Assembly: GCA_013399695.1 (NCBI GenBank)
Contig: VXAU01001864.1
Location: 1-64,000, forward strand
From: Formicarius rufipectus
Lineage: Eukaryota > Chordata > Aves > Passeriformes > Formicariidae
Reading direction: 5' to 3'
Length of the DNA: 64,000 nucleotides
The notes under the pieces are model-generated. The model had not been told where the DNA came from. It ran no database searches and was given only the letters and a program-made list of their open reading frames with translations. A program made the translations under genes and the position numbers. Positions 45,776 to 56,440 of this stretch are shown here, one piece after another. The stretch's first letter is position 1. Every line of letters begins with the position of its first letter.

Positions 45776-47501
45776 CTAGACGTGCGTCGGGTTGTCCAGG
45801 TACGGGTCCGTCTTGGTCATGTGCAGCATGACCGTGGGGGCTTTGTAGTGGCAGTGCCCCCCGCCGCAGCTGACCCCGCTGCACGGCTTGCCCCGCGTCC
45901 TCACGCCCAGCCGCCTGTTGCACAGGCTCTGCCAGGTCTGCAGCGTTTTGGAGCTCCACACCCACACCCCGCTGGTGATGCCCACCACCAGCGACATGAA
46001 AATCTTTAGCATGAACACGGCCACGGTGGGCACCGAGGCCTCGAGGGAGCAGTTGGCGGCGCGGCGGCCGGGCGGGCGAAGGCAGCCGCGCTCCAGCGCC
46101 CGCAGCGTCCAGTAATCCACGTTGAGCCGCTCGTAGAAGTAGCAGACGATGACACAGGTGGCCGGGACGGTGTAGAGGATGGAGAAGACCCCGATCTTCA
46201 CCATCAGCTTCTCCAGCTTCTCCGTGTTGGTGCCGCCCGTCTTCATGATCTTCCGGATGTGGAAGAGGGCGACGAAGCCGGTGAGGATGAAGGAGGTGCC
46301 GATGACCAGGTAGCAGGAGAGGGGGATGAGGACGAAGCCGGTCAGGGCGCTGACATCCATGCTCCCCACGTAGCACAGCCCCGTGAGCTCGTCCCCCGCC
46401 ACCTTCCGCATGGTGAGGATGACGATGGTCTTCATGGCCGGGATGCCCCAGGCGGCCATGTGAAAGTAGCTGCTGTGGGCCTCGATGGCCTCGTGCCCCC
46501 ACTTCTTGCCGGCAGCCAGGAACCAGGTGAGGGTGAGGACGACCCACCAGAGTGAGCTGGCCATGCCGAAGTAGTAGAGGATGAGGAAGACGATGGTGCA
46601 GCCTGTGCTTTCCAGCCCCTCCTGGATGATGTAGAGTTCACCGTTCTCCCGGTCGCAGGCGATGTTCTCAGCCCCCGCCACGGAGCGGATGATGAAGGCC
46701 ATGGAGTAGACATTGTAGCACATGGAGAGGAAGATGATGGGCCTCTCGGGGTACTGGAAGCGGTGCGGGTCGAGCAGGAAGGTGAGGACGGTGAAGGCGG
46801 TGGAGACGAAGCAGAGGGTGGACCAGACAGCCATCCAAATGAAGGCAAAGTCCTTGTCCTCCCGGGACCAATACACGTCCACTCCGGGGGAGCACCTGGG
46901 GGCACAGGAGAGGCTCTTCTCCACGTATTGGAACTTCTCGGGGTTGTCGCAGGCCCCCAGCCCGTTGGGTCCCCGTCCCTCGGCGGCGGTGCCCGGCGGC
47001 CACGGCCGGGGGGCCACGGGCAGCATCCCCTGGCCCTTGTGCGGCTCAGCGGCCGAGGCGTTCTCGGGGGCCTCCATGCAGAGAGCGTTGGGGTCGTTCT
47101 TGGTGGGCAGCCTGCTGCAGTCGAGCGACTCGGGCCAGCCGAAGTTGAACTGCTCCATGATGGGGACGCACTTGTGGCGGGCCTGCTCGCACATGGGGCG
47201 GCAGGCGGGGATGCTGGCGCTCACCTGGTCGGTGCACATGGGCGCGTAGAGGGAGCAGAGGAAGAAGCGCAGGTGGACGTGGCAGCCGTATTCCACCAGC
47301 GGGGCGAACTCGTGCAGCTTCAGCGCGGCCTCCCGCTGGCTCTCGTGCCCCAGCAGGTTGGGCATGCGGGTCAGGTTGTACCCGATGCCCCGGCACATGG
47401 GGATGTCCACGGGCTGGCACCGCGCCGCACGCCCCCGCGGGCCCTCCAACCCCGCCAGCTCCAAGCCGCGACCCCCCACCCCGCAATGCCACAGCACCCA
47501 C
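45776..47501 (-). CDS. FZD9: FZD9 Frizzled-9 Wnt receptor, 5' end missing in assembly gap
   Basis: Single-exon open frame of 574 codons to the TAG at 45776-45778. The signal peptide and ATG are lost in the N run. The order is: remnant of the N-terminal region, Cys-rich Wnt-binding domain (about 47424-47060, with CQPVDIPMCRGIGYNLT and its N-glycosylation site), variable linker, seven membrane helices (about 46855-45960), and the KTLQTW motif at 45932-45949. That is the K-T-x-x-x-W signature that recruits Dishevelled. The tail ends PTHV, a class I PDZ-type end. Identity to human FZD9 (MLPVAPRP linker, HYKAPTV..LHMTKTDP tail) separates it from FZD10 and FZD4. It acts at the plasma membrane in Wnt signalling; in mammals it has roles in bone, hippocampus and muscle. 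Confidence 0.97.
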
Positions 47502-47809
47502 NNNNNNNNNNNNNNNNNNNNNNNNNNNNNNNNNNNNNNNNNNNNNNNNNNNNNNNNNNNNNNNNNNNNNNNNNNNNNNNNNNNNNNNNNNNNNNNNNNN
47601 NNNNNNNNNNNNNNNNNNNNNNNNNNNNNNNNNNNNNNNNNNNNNNNNNNNNNNNNNNNNNNNNNNNNNNNNNNNNNNNNNNNNNNNNNNNNNNNNNNNN
47701 NNNNNNNNNNNNNNNNNNNNNNNNNNNNNNNNNNNNNNNNNNNNNNNNNNNNNNNNNNNNNNNNNNNNNNNNNNNNNNNNNNNNNNNNNNNNNNNNNNNN
47801 NNNNNNNNN
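47502..47809. other. Assembly gap (308 N)
   Basis: Unresolved bases between the FZD9 coding region and the minisatellite. They hide the FZD9 start codon, signal peptide and probably the 5' UTR. The true length is unknown. Confidence 0.99.
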
Positions 47810-49085
47810 GTGTGCACACACATGTGTGCATGTACACAGATAGGCGTGTGCACACACATGTGTGCGTGTACACAGATAGATAGGAGTGTGTACACACGTG
47901 TGCGTGTACACAGATAGGCGTGTGCACACACATGTGTGCGTGTACACAGATAGGTGTGTGCACACACATGTGTGCATGTACACACGTGTACGCTTGTACA
48001 GATACATGTATGCATGTACACACACGTGTGCACTTGTGCACACAAATATCCGTGTACACACGCATATATGCATGTACACATGTGTGCACTTGTATACATA
48101 CTTATATGCATGTACAAACACGTGTGTGCTTGTTCACACACATATGCATGTACACACGTGTGTGCTTGTACCCACACATATATGCATGTACACACACATA
48201 TGCATGTACACATATATATGTATACACATATATACATGTACACACACGTTTGTGCTTGTACACACATATATGCATCTATACACAAATATATACATAAACA
48301 CACACATATATGCATGTACATACACACATATGCATGTACAGACATATATGCACTTGTACACACACATATATGCATGTGCACACGTGTGCACTTGTACACA
48401 CATGTATATTCATATATGCACATACATGTACACAAATGTGTGTTTGTACACATGCATATATGCATGTACACACAGATATATACATATACACACATATATA
48501 TGCATATATACACATATTTAAATGTACACACGTGTGCACTTGTACATGCACGCGTGTTTGTACACACACATCTGTGCATGTACACACATATATTTGTACA
48601 CACATATGTACATGTACACACACATATGTGCATGTACACATATGTATGCACTTGTACACACACACATATGCATGTACACACGTTTGTACGCACACATATA
48701 TGCATGTGCACACGTGTGTGCACTTGCACACACATGTATATGCATATACACACATATATACATGTACACGTGTGCACTTGTACACACATATGCATGTACA
48801 CACACATATATACATGTACACATACTTGCATGTACACACACATGTATGTACAGACATATACATGTACACCTGTACACACATGTGTACACTTGTACGCACA
48901 TACATGTACACGCACATATACTTGTACACACACATATATACATGTATACACATGCGTGCACACACTGATGTGCACATGCATGCAGGCACAGATGTGCACA
49001 TATAGACATACACACAAGTACACACACACACACGTGCACTAGGACACGTGGTCTCACACACACACACACACACACACACGCACAT
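47810..49085. repeat. Alternating purine-pyrimidine minisatellite ending in a (CA)n run
   Basis: Tandem, degenerate units of roughly 36-40 bases built from TGTGCACACACA, TGTGTGCATGTACACA and, further right, CATATATGCATGTACACAC. A GATAGG insert marks the leftmost units. Each unit contains self-complementary words (ATGCAT, TGTACA, CACGTG, GTGCAC). Stop codons are rare, so long Cys/His/Thr/Val-rich frames run on both strands; these are not genes. A plain (CA)n stretch lies at about 49055-49078. It sits directly upstream of FZD9. Confidence 0.93.
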
Positions 49086-51650
49086 CTGTGCACAGGAACA
49101 CACGTGGCCCCACCAGGACCCAGACCTGCCAAGGCCCAGCCCCACCCCGGGGCCCGCCGTGTCCCCGCAGGGTGTGGGTGAGCAGCTGAGCACGCCTGGG
49201 CACAGGTGGCCATGGGGTGCACACTCCCGGGCTGGCCGCCCCTGGGGTGACAGGGTGACATCCCCCAGCCTGGGGACAGAAAAGCCTCTGTCCTGCCGCT
49301 GAGAACTGGGGAACTGGCAGCACGTGGCACACGGAGCAGGTGCCCGTGGCGCTGGGATAAGGTGGATGGGGGTACGTGGGAGGTGGCTCAGTCCCGGTGC
49401 CCACAGCACAGGCTGGGAGAGCAGTGTCCCCCGGTGTCACCCCGCGGTGGGCACCGGGCAGGGCACAGCAATGTCACTGAAAGGCCAGGGCAGTTTCACA
49501 AGTCAGCGTGGCCGAGCTGGGTCTGCCAGCTCTGAAAATCTACCATCCCACCCACAGGGTGACACATCCCATGCCAAGGTACGGGGGTGGAGGTGTTAAA
49601 ACCACTCTGGGGGTGGCAGCATCCCCGGGGGACGGGCTGTGCTGCCCAGGCCACCATCACAAGGTGCCACCAGCATCCCCCTTCTCCCGGGAGCCGCCGA
49701 TCCCAGCCTGGCCCTGGTTGCTCCGTGTCGTTCCCAGCACCAGTTCGGGAGCAGCTCGTCTGTCCCAGGGTCAATTCCAGCAAGGTCCCCACGGTGTCCT
49801 GCGGCACACACAGCACCCCGTGCCTGGCTGGCGCCTGGGGGTCCGGGCATCCCGCCATTCCCAGGCATTCCCACAGCCCTGGGATTTCTTTAGTAACAAC
49901 ATAACAACCTGTCAGCGTGGCCCCTAATCGCTGACACCCGTCCTACAGGATCCAAACATCCCCGGCTGCAGCTATAGGGAAATTCCGTGAGAGCTGCTTA
50001 TCAGCCATGTAAGGGAGAGGGAGATAAGGGGACGCCCTGGAATTTCCCTCTAGCATGGGATGCCTGCACACCCGGCTCCAGGGCTCTAGGAAAAGGGTTT
50101 GGGGGGATATTTGGGGTTATTTGAGGTGCTGGAAGGGCTTTGTCATCTTGGCCACCAGCTCTGGGGGATCCCAAAAAATCACTGTCCCCTGTGCCTGGTG
50201 ACGTGGAGCGGCTTCAGGGGCTTCACATGTGGCCTGGGTTAAGGACATGTGCACTAAGAAATGGCTGGTTTGGGGTATTTAGTGCTGTGGTGCAGGTTTG
50301 GGATTGTGACCCATGGCTGAGCTGGCAGCAAAGCCATGGGGATGGAGGTGGCACCTATGGGGTCCTGGGGTCTTTCCCTGGGACTCTCATCCCATCCACT
50401 CCCAGTCCCAGAGTGCGTGTCCTGTGTGGGGTGAGGGACCCAAGGGTGTCACTGCCACCACTCCAAGGCACCCCAAAACCCAGTTCCAGCCACTGAGGCT
50501 TCACTTTAGGGAGCTGTTTGCTAAGGAAAGCTGGGAAGCATCACCCGGAAAACCCAAAATGTCTCTGACCCAGCCCTGGCTGCTCAGCGAGGATCTCAGA
50601 CAGGGGGCTGGTGAAACCCGAGTCCCAGCCCCACCTTCCCAACCCACCTCCATGAGTGCCCTCCTACCTCCCAGCTTGGACTGTGAAGGGTTAATGGAGG
50701 GGGGGGCGTGCACAAATAAATGTCTTTTAATTTAATTTTGCTTTAATATGTAAAACTGTTGCTCTTGGCTCCTGTTACTGCAGCCTGGCCAAGAGCAACA
50801 CGGGGATTTTCAGAGTCAAGGGGCTCCTTGTGGAGGAGCAGCCACTCCTCACCTCTGCCCTGCACCTTGGGGTGCTCCTCCCTCACCCCACACCCCCCTC
50901 AGGTGCTCCATAGGGTGTCCAAACCCTGCCTGAGCCTCAGGGACCTGCAGTGGGGACAGCAAAGGATCCATCACGGAGTTTTATCCCACTCCAGCAGCGG
51001 GAAGGGGGGTACCAGTGGGTACCACCGGCGTCCCAAGCCTTGCCCTTCCACTGCCTCACTGCCTGTGCCTGATGGGGAGTGACCTGTCCCCCCCTGCCCG
51101 CACCTCTGGGGTCCTCGGGGGTGGCCGGGAGGAGACAGAGAGGAGTTGGGGACATCCCGGCCACGCACAGAAGCCGAGATCTCCAGCAGGTCTGGGAGCT
51201 CCGCAGTGAAAACAAGAACCCCAGGTAGAGCAACAGAGAGATTTACGGCTTTGGAAGTGGCCCTGGGCTGTGGATCCAAGATCAATAGCGGGAAGAAAGG
51301 GCTCTCAGAGCTGCACAGGAATCCTGCCCTGGAAGCGGCCAGACCGGCGAGCGGGACGGATCACCGGAGCCCGGGAGCCTGTGGTTCCTGGCAGAGCTTT
51401 GCCCCATTTCCTTTCTTCCCGTCAACAGCGCTTGAAACCTGTGCGAGAGCCTCGGCGAGGGGAGAGGAAGGGGGAGAAAAATCCCTCGCTGCCCCCAGCC
51501 CGGGGCACGGAGGGGTTGCAGCAGTGTCCCTGTGCCCAGACGTGGGGGATCCTCCTGGGGTTTAGGGTCTGGGGGATCCTCTTGGGCACCAGTGATGGGC
51601 ACAGCCCTGGTGGGAACCAGGGAGGGGGCAGGGGAGATGGGGANTGCAGC
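49086..51650. other. Upstream flank of FZD9, no gene recognised
   Basis: GC-rich sequence with short overlapping frames on both strands. It contains the symmetric NF-kappaB/GATA arrangement at 49977-50048 and a + strand AATAAA at 50715-50720 followed by T-rich sequence. I see no exon resembling a known protein. Confidence 0.6.
49977..50048. promoter_or_regulatory. Symmetric pair of NF-kappaB-like and GATA-like sites
   Basis: GGGAAATTCC (49977-49986) matches the kappaB consensus GGGRNWYYCC, and its reverse complement lies at 50039-50048. Inside them, CTTATC (49997-50002) and GATAAG (50023-50028) form an inverted GATA pair. Both pairs share exactly the same centre (50012.5), while the bases between do not match. 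Function is inferred from motifs only. Confidence 0.35.
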
Positions 51651-51654
51651 AAGG

Positions 51655-51965
51655 GAGGGATGTTGGAGGTGGGGAGCTGCAGCATCCAAAGGCAAAGGAG
51701 GGAATGGTGGAGCAGAAGAGGGGGCAATGATGGAACAAAGAAGGGAGTGATGGAAGTGGGGAGGGAACAGTGGAGTAGAGGAGGAGGGGATGGAGATGGG
51801 CAGGGAGTGATAAAGCTGGGCAAGGGGTGATGGATCCAGGGAGAAAGTGATGGAGCTGGGGAGAAGGCAACAGAGGTGGGAAGAGGGCAATAGGGCAGGG
51901 AACAGGGAGATGGAGTTGGGGAGCGGGTTGTGGATTTGGGGAGGGGATGATGGAGCTGTGGCAGG
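51655..51965 (+). repeat. Degenerate purine-rich minisatellite, about 20-base unit
   Basis: Successive units look like GTGATGGAGCTGGGGAGAAG with many changes, and several have length 19-21. The + strand is almost entirely G, A and some T. An unresolved base (N) is at 51644. Frames through it are spurious. Confidence 0.8.
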
Positions 51966-53640
51966 ACTGTGGGTGCTGTTCTACCCAACCTGGGCCAGGG
52001 CAGCAGGACTTACTGCAGAGTGGTGAGGGGCTCCATGCCAACACTGTCCAAGCCCCTGCCCTGCTGAGCCCCTAGACCCTCGGGAGTCCCAGTTGCTCCC
52101 AGTGCCTGGGTCATAGGCAGGGGCTGGGGCAGGCAGGGAAAAAAACACCTCCCAAGGACAGGTCCTTGGCCATGGCCAGGGACAGCCACAGCTCTGGGCA
52201 CCACATGCCCTCCCTGCCAGCCTGGAGGCGGGTGATGGCACAGCCCTGCAGGGATCCGGGGGGGATAATTTTCCCTTCCTGAAGAATTTCACAGGAATAG
52301 CTGCACGAAAGGTCAAAGGCTTTGATTTCAAAGGGATGCCAGTGCTGGGGCCGGATGGGCTGGTGAGCAGGTGGAGGGGTCCATCCTGAGAGCACCCCAC
52401 ACTGGCCACCCCATGGGGCTGTGGGCTGGCACCCACCTGGCCAGAAGGGCAGCTGAGCCCTGCCCTGGACACCTTCTCCTTGGGGACACCAGGAGCACCA
52501 CCAGGAGTGATCCTCAAGTCCAAATCTCTTCTACCCCTGGGCATAGTCCTGTGTGATGCCAATGCACATGCATGTGCACAGACCATGCCCACCATGATCT
52601 CTGTGCCCATCATGATCTCTGTGCCCCCCAGCCAGGCTCCTGGGCACAGGGGGAGGGGAATATGTGGATTTTGGGGGACAGTCCCCAAACAGCTGGGTGG
52701 AAAACCAGCCTTCTGCCCTGGCAATGCTGTGTTCTGAGCTCCCTGGTCACCTCCTGGCCTTGGGTCCCCTGCAGTGACAACTCAGCCCATGGTGCAAGGA
52801 CACTGGTTCAGGGACAGGGGGTGACATGTGTGACATGCCCAGGGATGCTCATTGCAGCCTGGTCGTCTTGTCACCCCACCATCCCACCCTGCTGCTGGCA
52901 AGTCCCCCTCCCTGGCCCTGGCCACAGGGTCCCTGAACTGTGACATTCCCACGCACGCAGAGGTGACACAAAGGAGGAGGAGGCACACGGCATGTCCCCA
53001 CCTCCAGGAGCCCTGGGAGCCCGAGGGACCAGCACAGGGATGGGGACCAGGTGCAGGTGTGGGACTCAGGGGATGGGGCAGGAGGGCAGTGGGGTGCCCA
53101 GCGGAGCCCCAGCTGGGAGAATGAGGGATGAGAGGGGGCAGTGACCACCCTCCCACCTGACCCACAGTGTCTCTGCTGGTGCGTGCAGTGGCAGCACAAG
53201 GGGCTGCGTTCAGCCTCTGGTGGCACTGGGACACATGTCCCCAACGGTGGGGAGCCCTTCCCACCAAAGAGGGAGCTGGACTGAGCCCTGTCCTGCCCTC
53301 AGCCACCTCGCTGACCCCTACAGACCCTTCTGGGGGAGGGCAGGACCCAGGTGAGCCTCGGGACAGACGTTCGCTCTGAACCCCACTGATGGCAGCAGCA
53401 GCTGCAGATCCGAGCAGCTGCCTGGCGGAGGCAGGGGAAGGGCTGGAGCTCCTTCCCAGCTGGCTCAGCCCTGGGAAGAGCCTCTCATCCCGCCCCAGGC
53501 CGTGCCATGGGGGCAACAATCTGCCTCCCACCCCCAGCCGACCTTCAGTACCCCTCGCCGCTCCCTGACATCCATCCCCGGGGCGGGCGGGGGATGCTCC
53601 CTGTGCTGACACAACACCCCGAGCCACCCCGGCAGCGCTT
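51966..53640. other. Non-coding GC-rich stretch
   Basis: No gene, repeat or regulatory cluster that I can support. Open frames of 200-313 codons on the minus strand (51981-52724, 52782-53723) have Gly/Pro/Ser-rich composition and no family resemblance, as expected by chance in GC-rich DNA. Confidence 0.55.
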
Positions 53641-53900
53641 TCACCGCCAGCCCCCCGAGGAGATGCTCCTTCCCCGGGATGCCCCGTGCCGGGGTGGGTG
53701 CCGGGTCCGGGGGGCACCGACACACTCGGCCCTTTCTGCGGCCCCGGCTCGGCGCTGGCAGGAGGCTCCGCCGCCGCACAAAGCGCCTCCTTGTTCGCCC
53801 GGCCCCGGGTTGGCTTGTGGGGAATGGCAGGGAATCGCCTCCGTTTCCTGCTGGAGTTTTATTACATTCACCGTATAAATAAATAAATACGATCCCGAGG
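53640..53900. other. CpG-rich patch next to an A/T-rich TATAAATAAATA run
   Basis: A GC-rich stretch with CpGs (about 53640-53830) is followed by TTTTATTACATTCACC and TATAAATAAATAAATA (53873-53888). It could be an orphan promoter or enhancer; no coding region follows. Confidence 0.3.
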
Positions 53901-54807
53901 AGAAGGGGAGAAGCACGGGGCAGGCTGGAGCCAGGCAGGACGTGGGCTGAGCCAGCGGGGCTGGGGGGCACCCCGGGAGGGGGCAGGGGATGCCCGGCAG
54001 CGGCTGTGTGCCCGCTCTGCCCGTGCTCCCCGGTGCCTCACGCCTTTCCAAGGAGAGACTAAAAGCCCAGCAAAACCGAGGAGGCGGCTCTGCAGCCCCG
54101 GCGCTGCTCTAAGTGCCCAGCCAGGGACTGTGGCCATCCCCTCGGCTGGAGGAGAAAACTTGTCCCGGAAAATCTGGGAAGCGTGGGAGCCCCCTCAAGG
54201 TCTGCCACCCCCTCGTGCATTGGTGTGCCACCCCTGAAGGATGCCGTGGGCCAAGCACAGCTGCACCAGTTCAGGCTGGTGTGGACTCACAGACATCCTC
54301 TGGGAAGCAGGAGCATCCCCGTGGAGCTGAGCTCCAGCCCCAGGAGCAAGGACAGCTCTTGGAACCTGTTGGAAATGTGTTTACCACCCCAGGGACTGGG
54401 CCAAGGCACCCACCTGGCTGCCAAGTCCAGCCACAGGTCTCTGGTCCATCCTCAAGGCACTGGCACCTGCCACCTCCCCTGGGTGCCCCACTGCCACGGG
54501 AGATTTTTAGCAGCTCCCACTTGCTGTCATTGCTGTTGGTGCTGTGGTTCTCCAGGTGCTTGGACTCAGCAGGAAGAATCCTGACACTTGCAGGGTTTTT
54601 GGGCTGGGTTGGTGTCAGTTCCTCCATCCCAAGCACAGGGAGCAGGTGGGAGCAGCTGGACTGAGGCTCTCCCGTCTCTGACACCACTGGGTGAGTGTTT
54701 GTCCTCTTCCCCGTTTCTGGACAGAGTTGATCAGTGCTGGGAGTCACTGTGTTGCCTTTCTTCTTCTCTTCCCAGGTCCCAAATACCTTCTGCTGGGTAG
54801 CATCCCA

Positions 54808-54885
54808 TCTCATGGCAGGGTGCTGGAATGAAAGGATCTTTAAGGTCCCTTCTTAGCCCAAACCTTTCTAGGACTGTGTGACTTT
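54808..54885 (+). mobile_element. Short CR1 3' terminus
   Basis: Contains CATGGCAGGG, GATCTTTAAGGTCCCTTC and AACCTTTCTAGGACTGTG, a diverged CR1 end in the region upstream of FZD9. Confidence 0.78.
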
Positions 54886-56295
54886 ATGAAACCAACCCCA
54901 TATTCAGGTCAGTCCCCTTTCTGATGGCTCCTACACACGGCTGGGTCACTCCTCGCTCTGGACAAACCATCTGGCACCAGCATTCTCCTTCCTGAGCTGG
55001 TTTCTCCATGAGCTGCTGCAGGTGAGGTGTGGCAGTAAGGACCTGAGTTATCCTGGATCTTTATTTCTCAAGGACAGATCCTGACATCCCAACAGGACAG
55101 CTCAAGGGACATGGAATTTGGATGACCCTCAGGCAAAGGATTTTCTGCTCTGCTGGAGATGGACCCAGAGCCCTCCTGCCCCTTCCACTGCCCAGTGTTG
55201 GGGTTCATGTCCAAACAGGGGGTTCCTGATGGGTCACTCTGCTCCTCTGACACCCCTGAGGGATCAGCAAACATCCCTCACCTGCCTGGCACCCACAAAC
55301 ACTCCGCTGGGAAGCCTGGACACAATCCCAACCTCCCTGGGGGAGATGGGATTTATGCCCAGGGAATCCAACACCCAAGAGGACCCAAGTGTGTTCCAGG
55401 GAACTGAGGTGACCCCCTGCCATCCCCTGCAGCCCTGCCTGGATCAGCAGGGACCACCCTGACCCCCTGGGCACCCATCCCTCAGGGCAGCACTGGTGGC
55501 TGCAGGCAGGAACATCCCACCAGGGAAGGACTTTGCACTGGAGTAGCACCAGCGTGACCTATTTCTGAGCTTAAAAACACCCTAATGTGCCAACACCTCT
55601 GAAAAGACTCAAGAAAACAAAGTTTAACAAAAAGAAAAAAAAAAAAAGAAAAAAGAAGAAACTAAAAAAAAAGCAGCACCATGGTGGGGAAGCCAGCTGC
55701 TCCCTCTCTTTTCCAAAGAATATTTTCACAAGATGGGGCAGTGCCACGTCAGGTCCACCACCATCATCATCATCACCAGGAGCTCAAGAGGGCAACTTGG
55801 AGTGGAAACCCTCAGGTATGTCAAACGAAAACACGACTCCCCGTTCTCTGGCTAATCCTGTTCTCCTCCGAGGGAAAAAAACACAAAGCTCCCAGATTTA
55901 TTCAGCCAAACTCAGCACTTTTGGGTTTTGCTGATGGCGCCTAAATATAGTTCGTGAGAAACAAATAATCTTTCAGGGATTTTTGCTCCCTCCATGTCTC
56001 CAACCACCTTGTTTAAAGGGCAGTGGCTGCGGGGAGGGCTCTCACCCCGCTGGCATTGCTGCCCTTGGGCAGGAGCCTGGAGGTGAAGAAAGGAGCTTTT
56101 TGATGTGTCACCGGGGTTGGGAGGTGGGTCAGAGCTGTGCTGGGGTGGGCTCTGGGGTGGCTCTGCTCTGTCCTTGTCCCCAGCTCCAGCTTGTCCCTCT
56201 CCTGCCCCTGCAAACAGCACCAACCCCCTGGGCACGTGCCCATCACTGGGGGAGATGGGGAGAGCAAAGGCTGTTCCTGGGGAGGTCAACAGCTG

Positions 56296-56440
56296 GAGGT
56301 GACATCCCTGGAAGTGTCCAAGGCCACGTTGGATGGGGCTCTGAGCAACCTGGTCTAGTGGAAAGTGTCCCTGCCCATGACAAAGGGTTGGCTGGATCAT
56401 CTTTAAGGTCCCTTCCAACCCAAACCATTCCATGATTTCA
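56296..56440 (+). mobile_element. CR1 3'-end fragment
   Basis: Contains CCTGGAAGTGTCCAAGGCC, CTGGTCTAGTGGAAAGTGTC and CATCTTTAAGGTCCCTTCC, ending AAACCATTCCATGATTTC. Confidence 0.88.

Noticed and set aside
45597..46547. A 316-codon minus-strand frame inside FZD9, and + strand frames at 46722-47917
   Set aside because: They are shadows of the GC-rich FZD9 coding sequence in other frames; the FZD9 frame has full homology.
47810..49440. Long open reading frames (up to several hundred codons) rich in Cys, His, Thr and Val on both strands
   Set aside because: They arise because the minisatellite lacks stop codons in several frames and is nearly self-complementary; composition and repetition show no protein family.
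52782..53723. A 313-codon minus-strand frame
   Set aside because: No domain or family resemblance, low-complexity composition, and no splice or promoter context.
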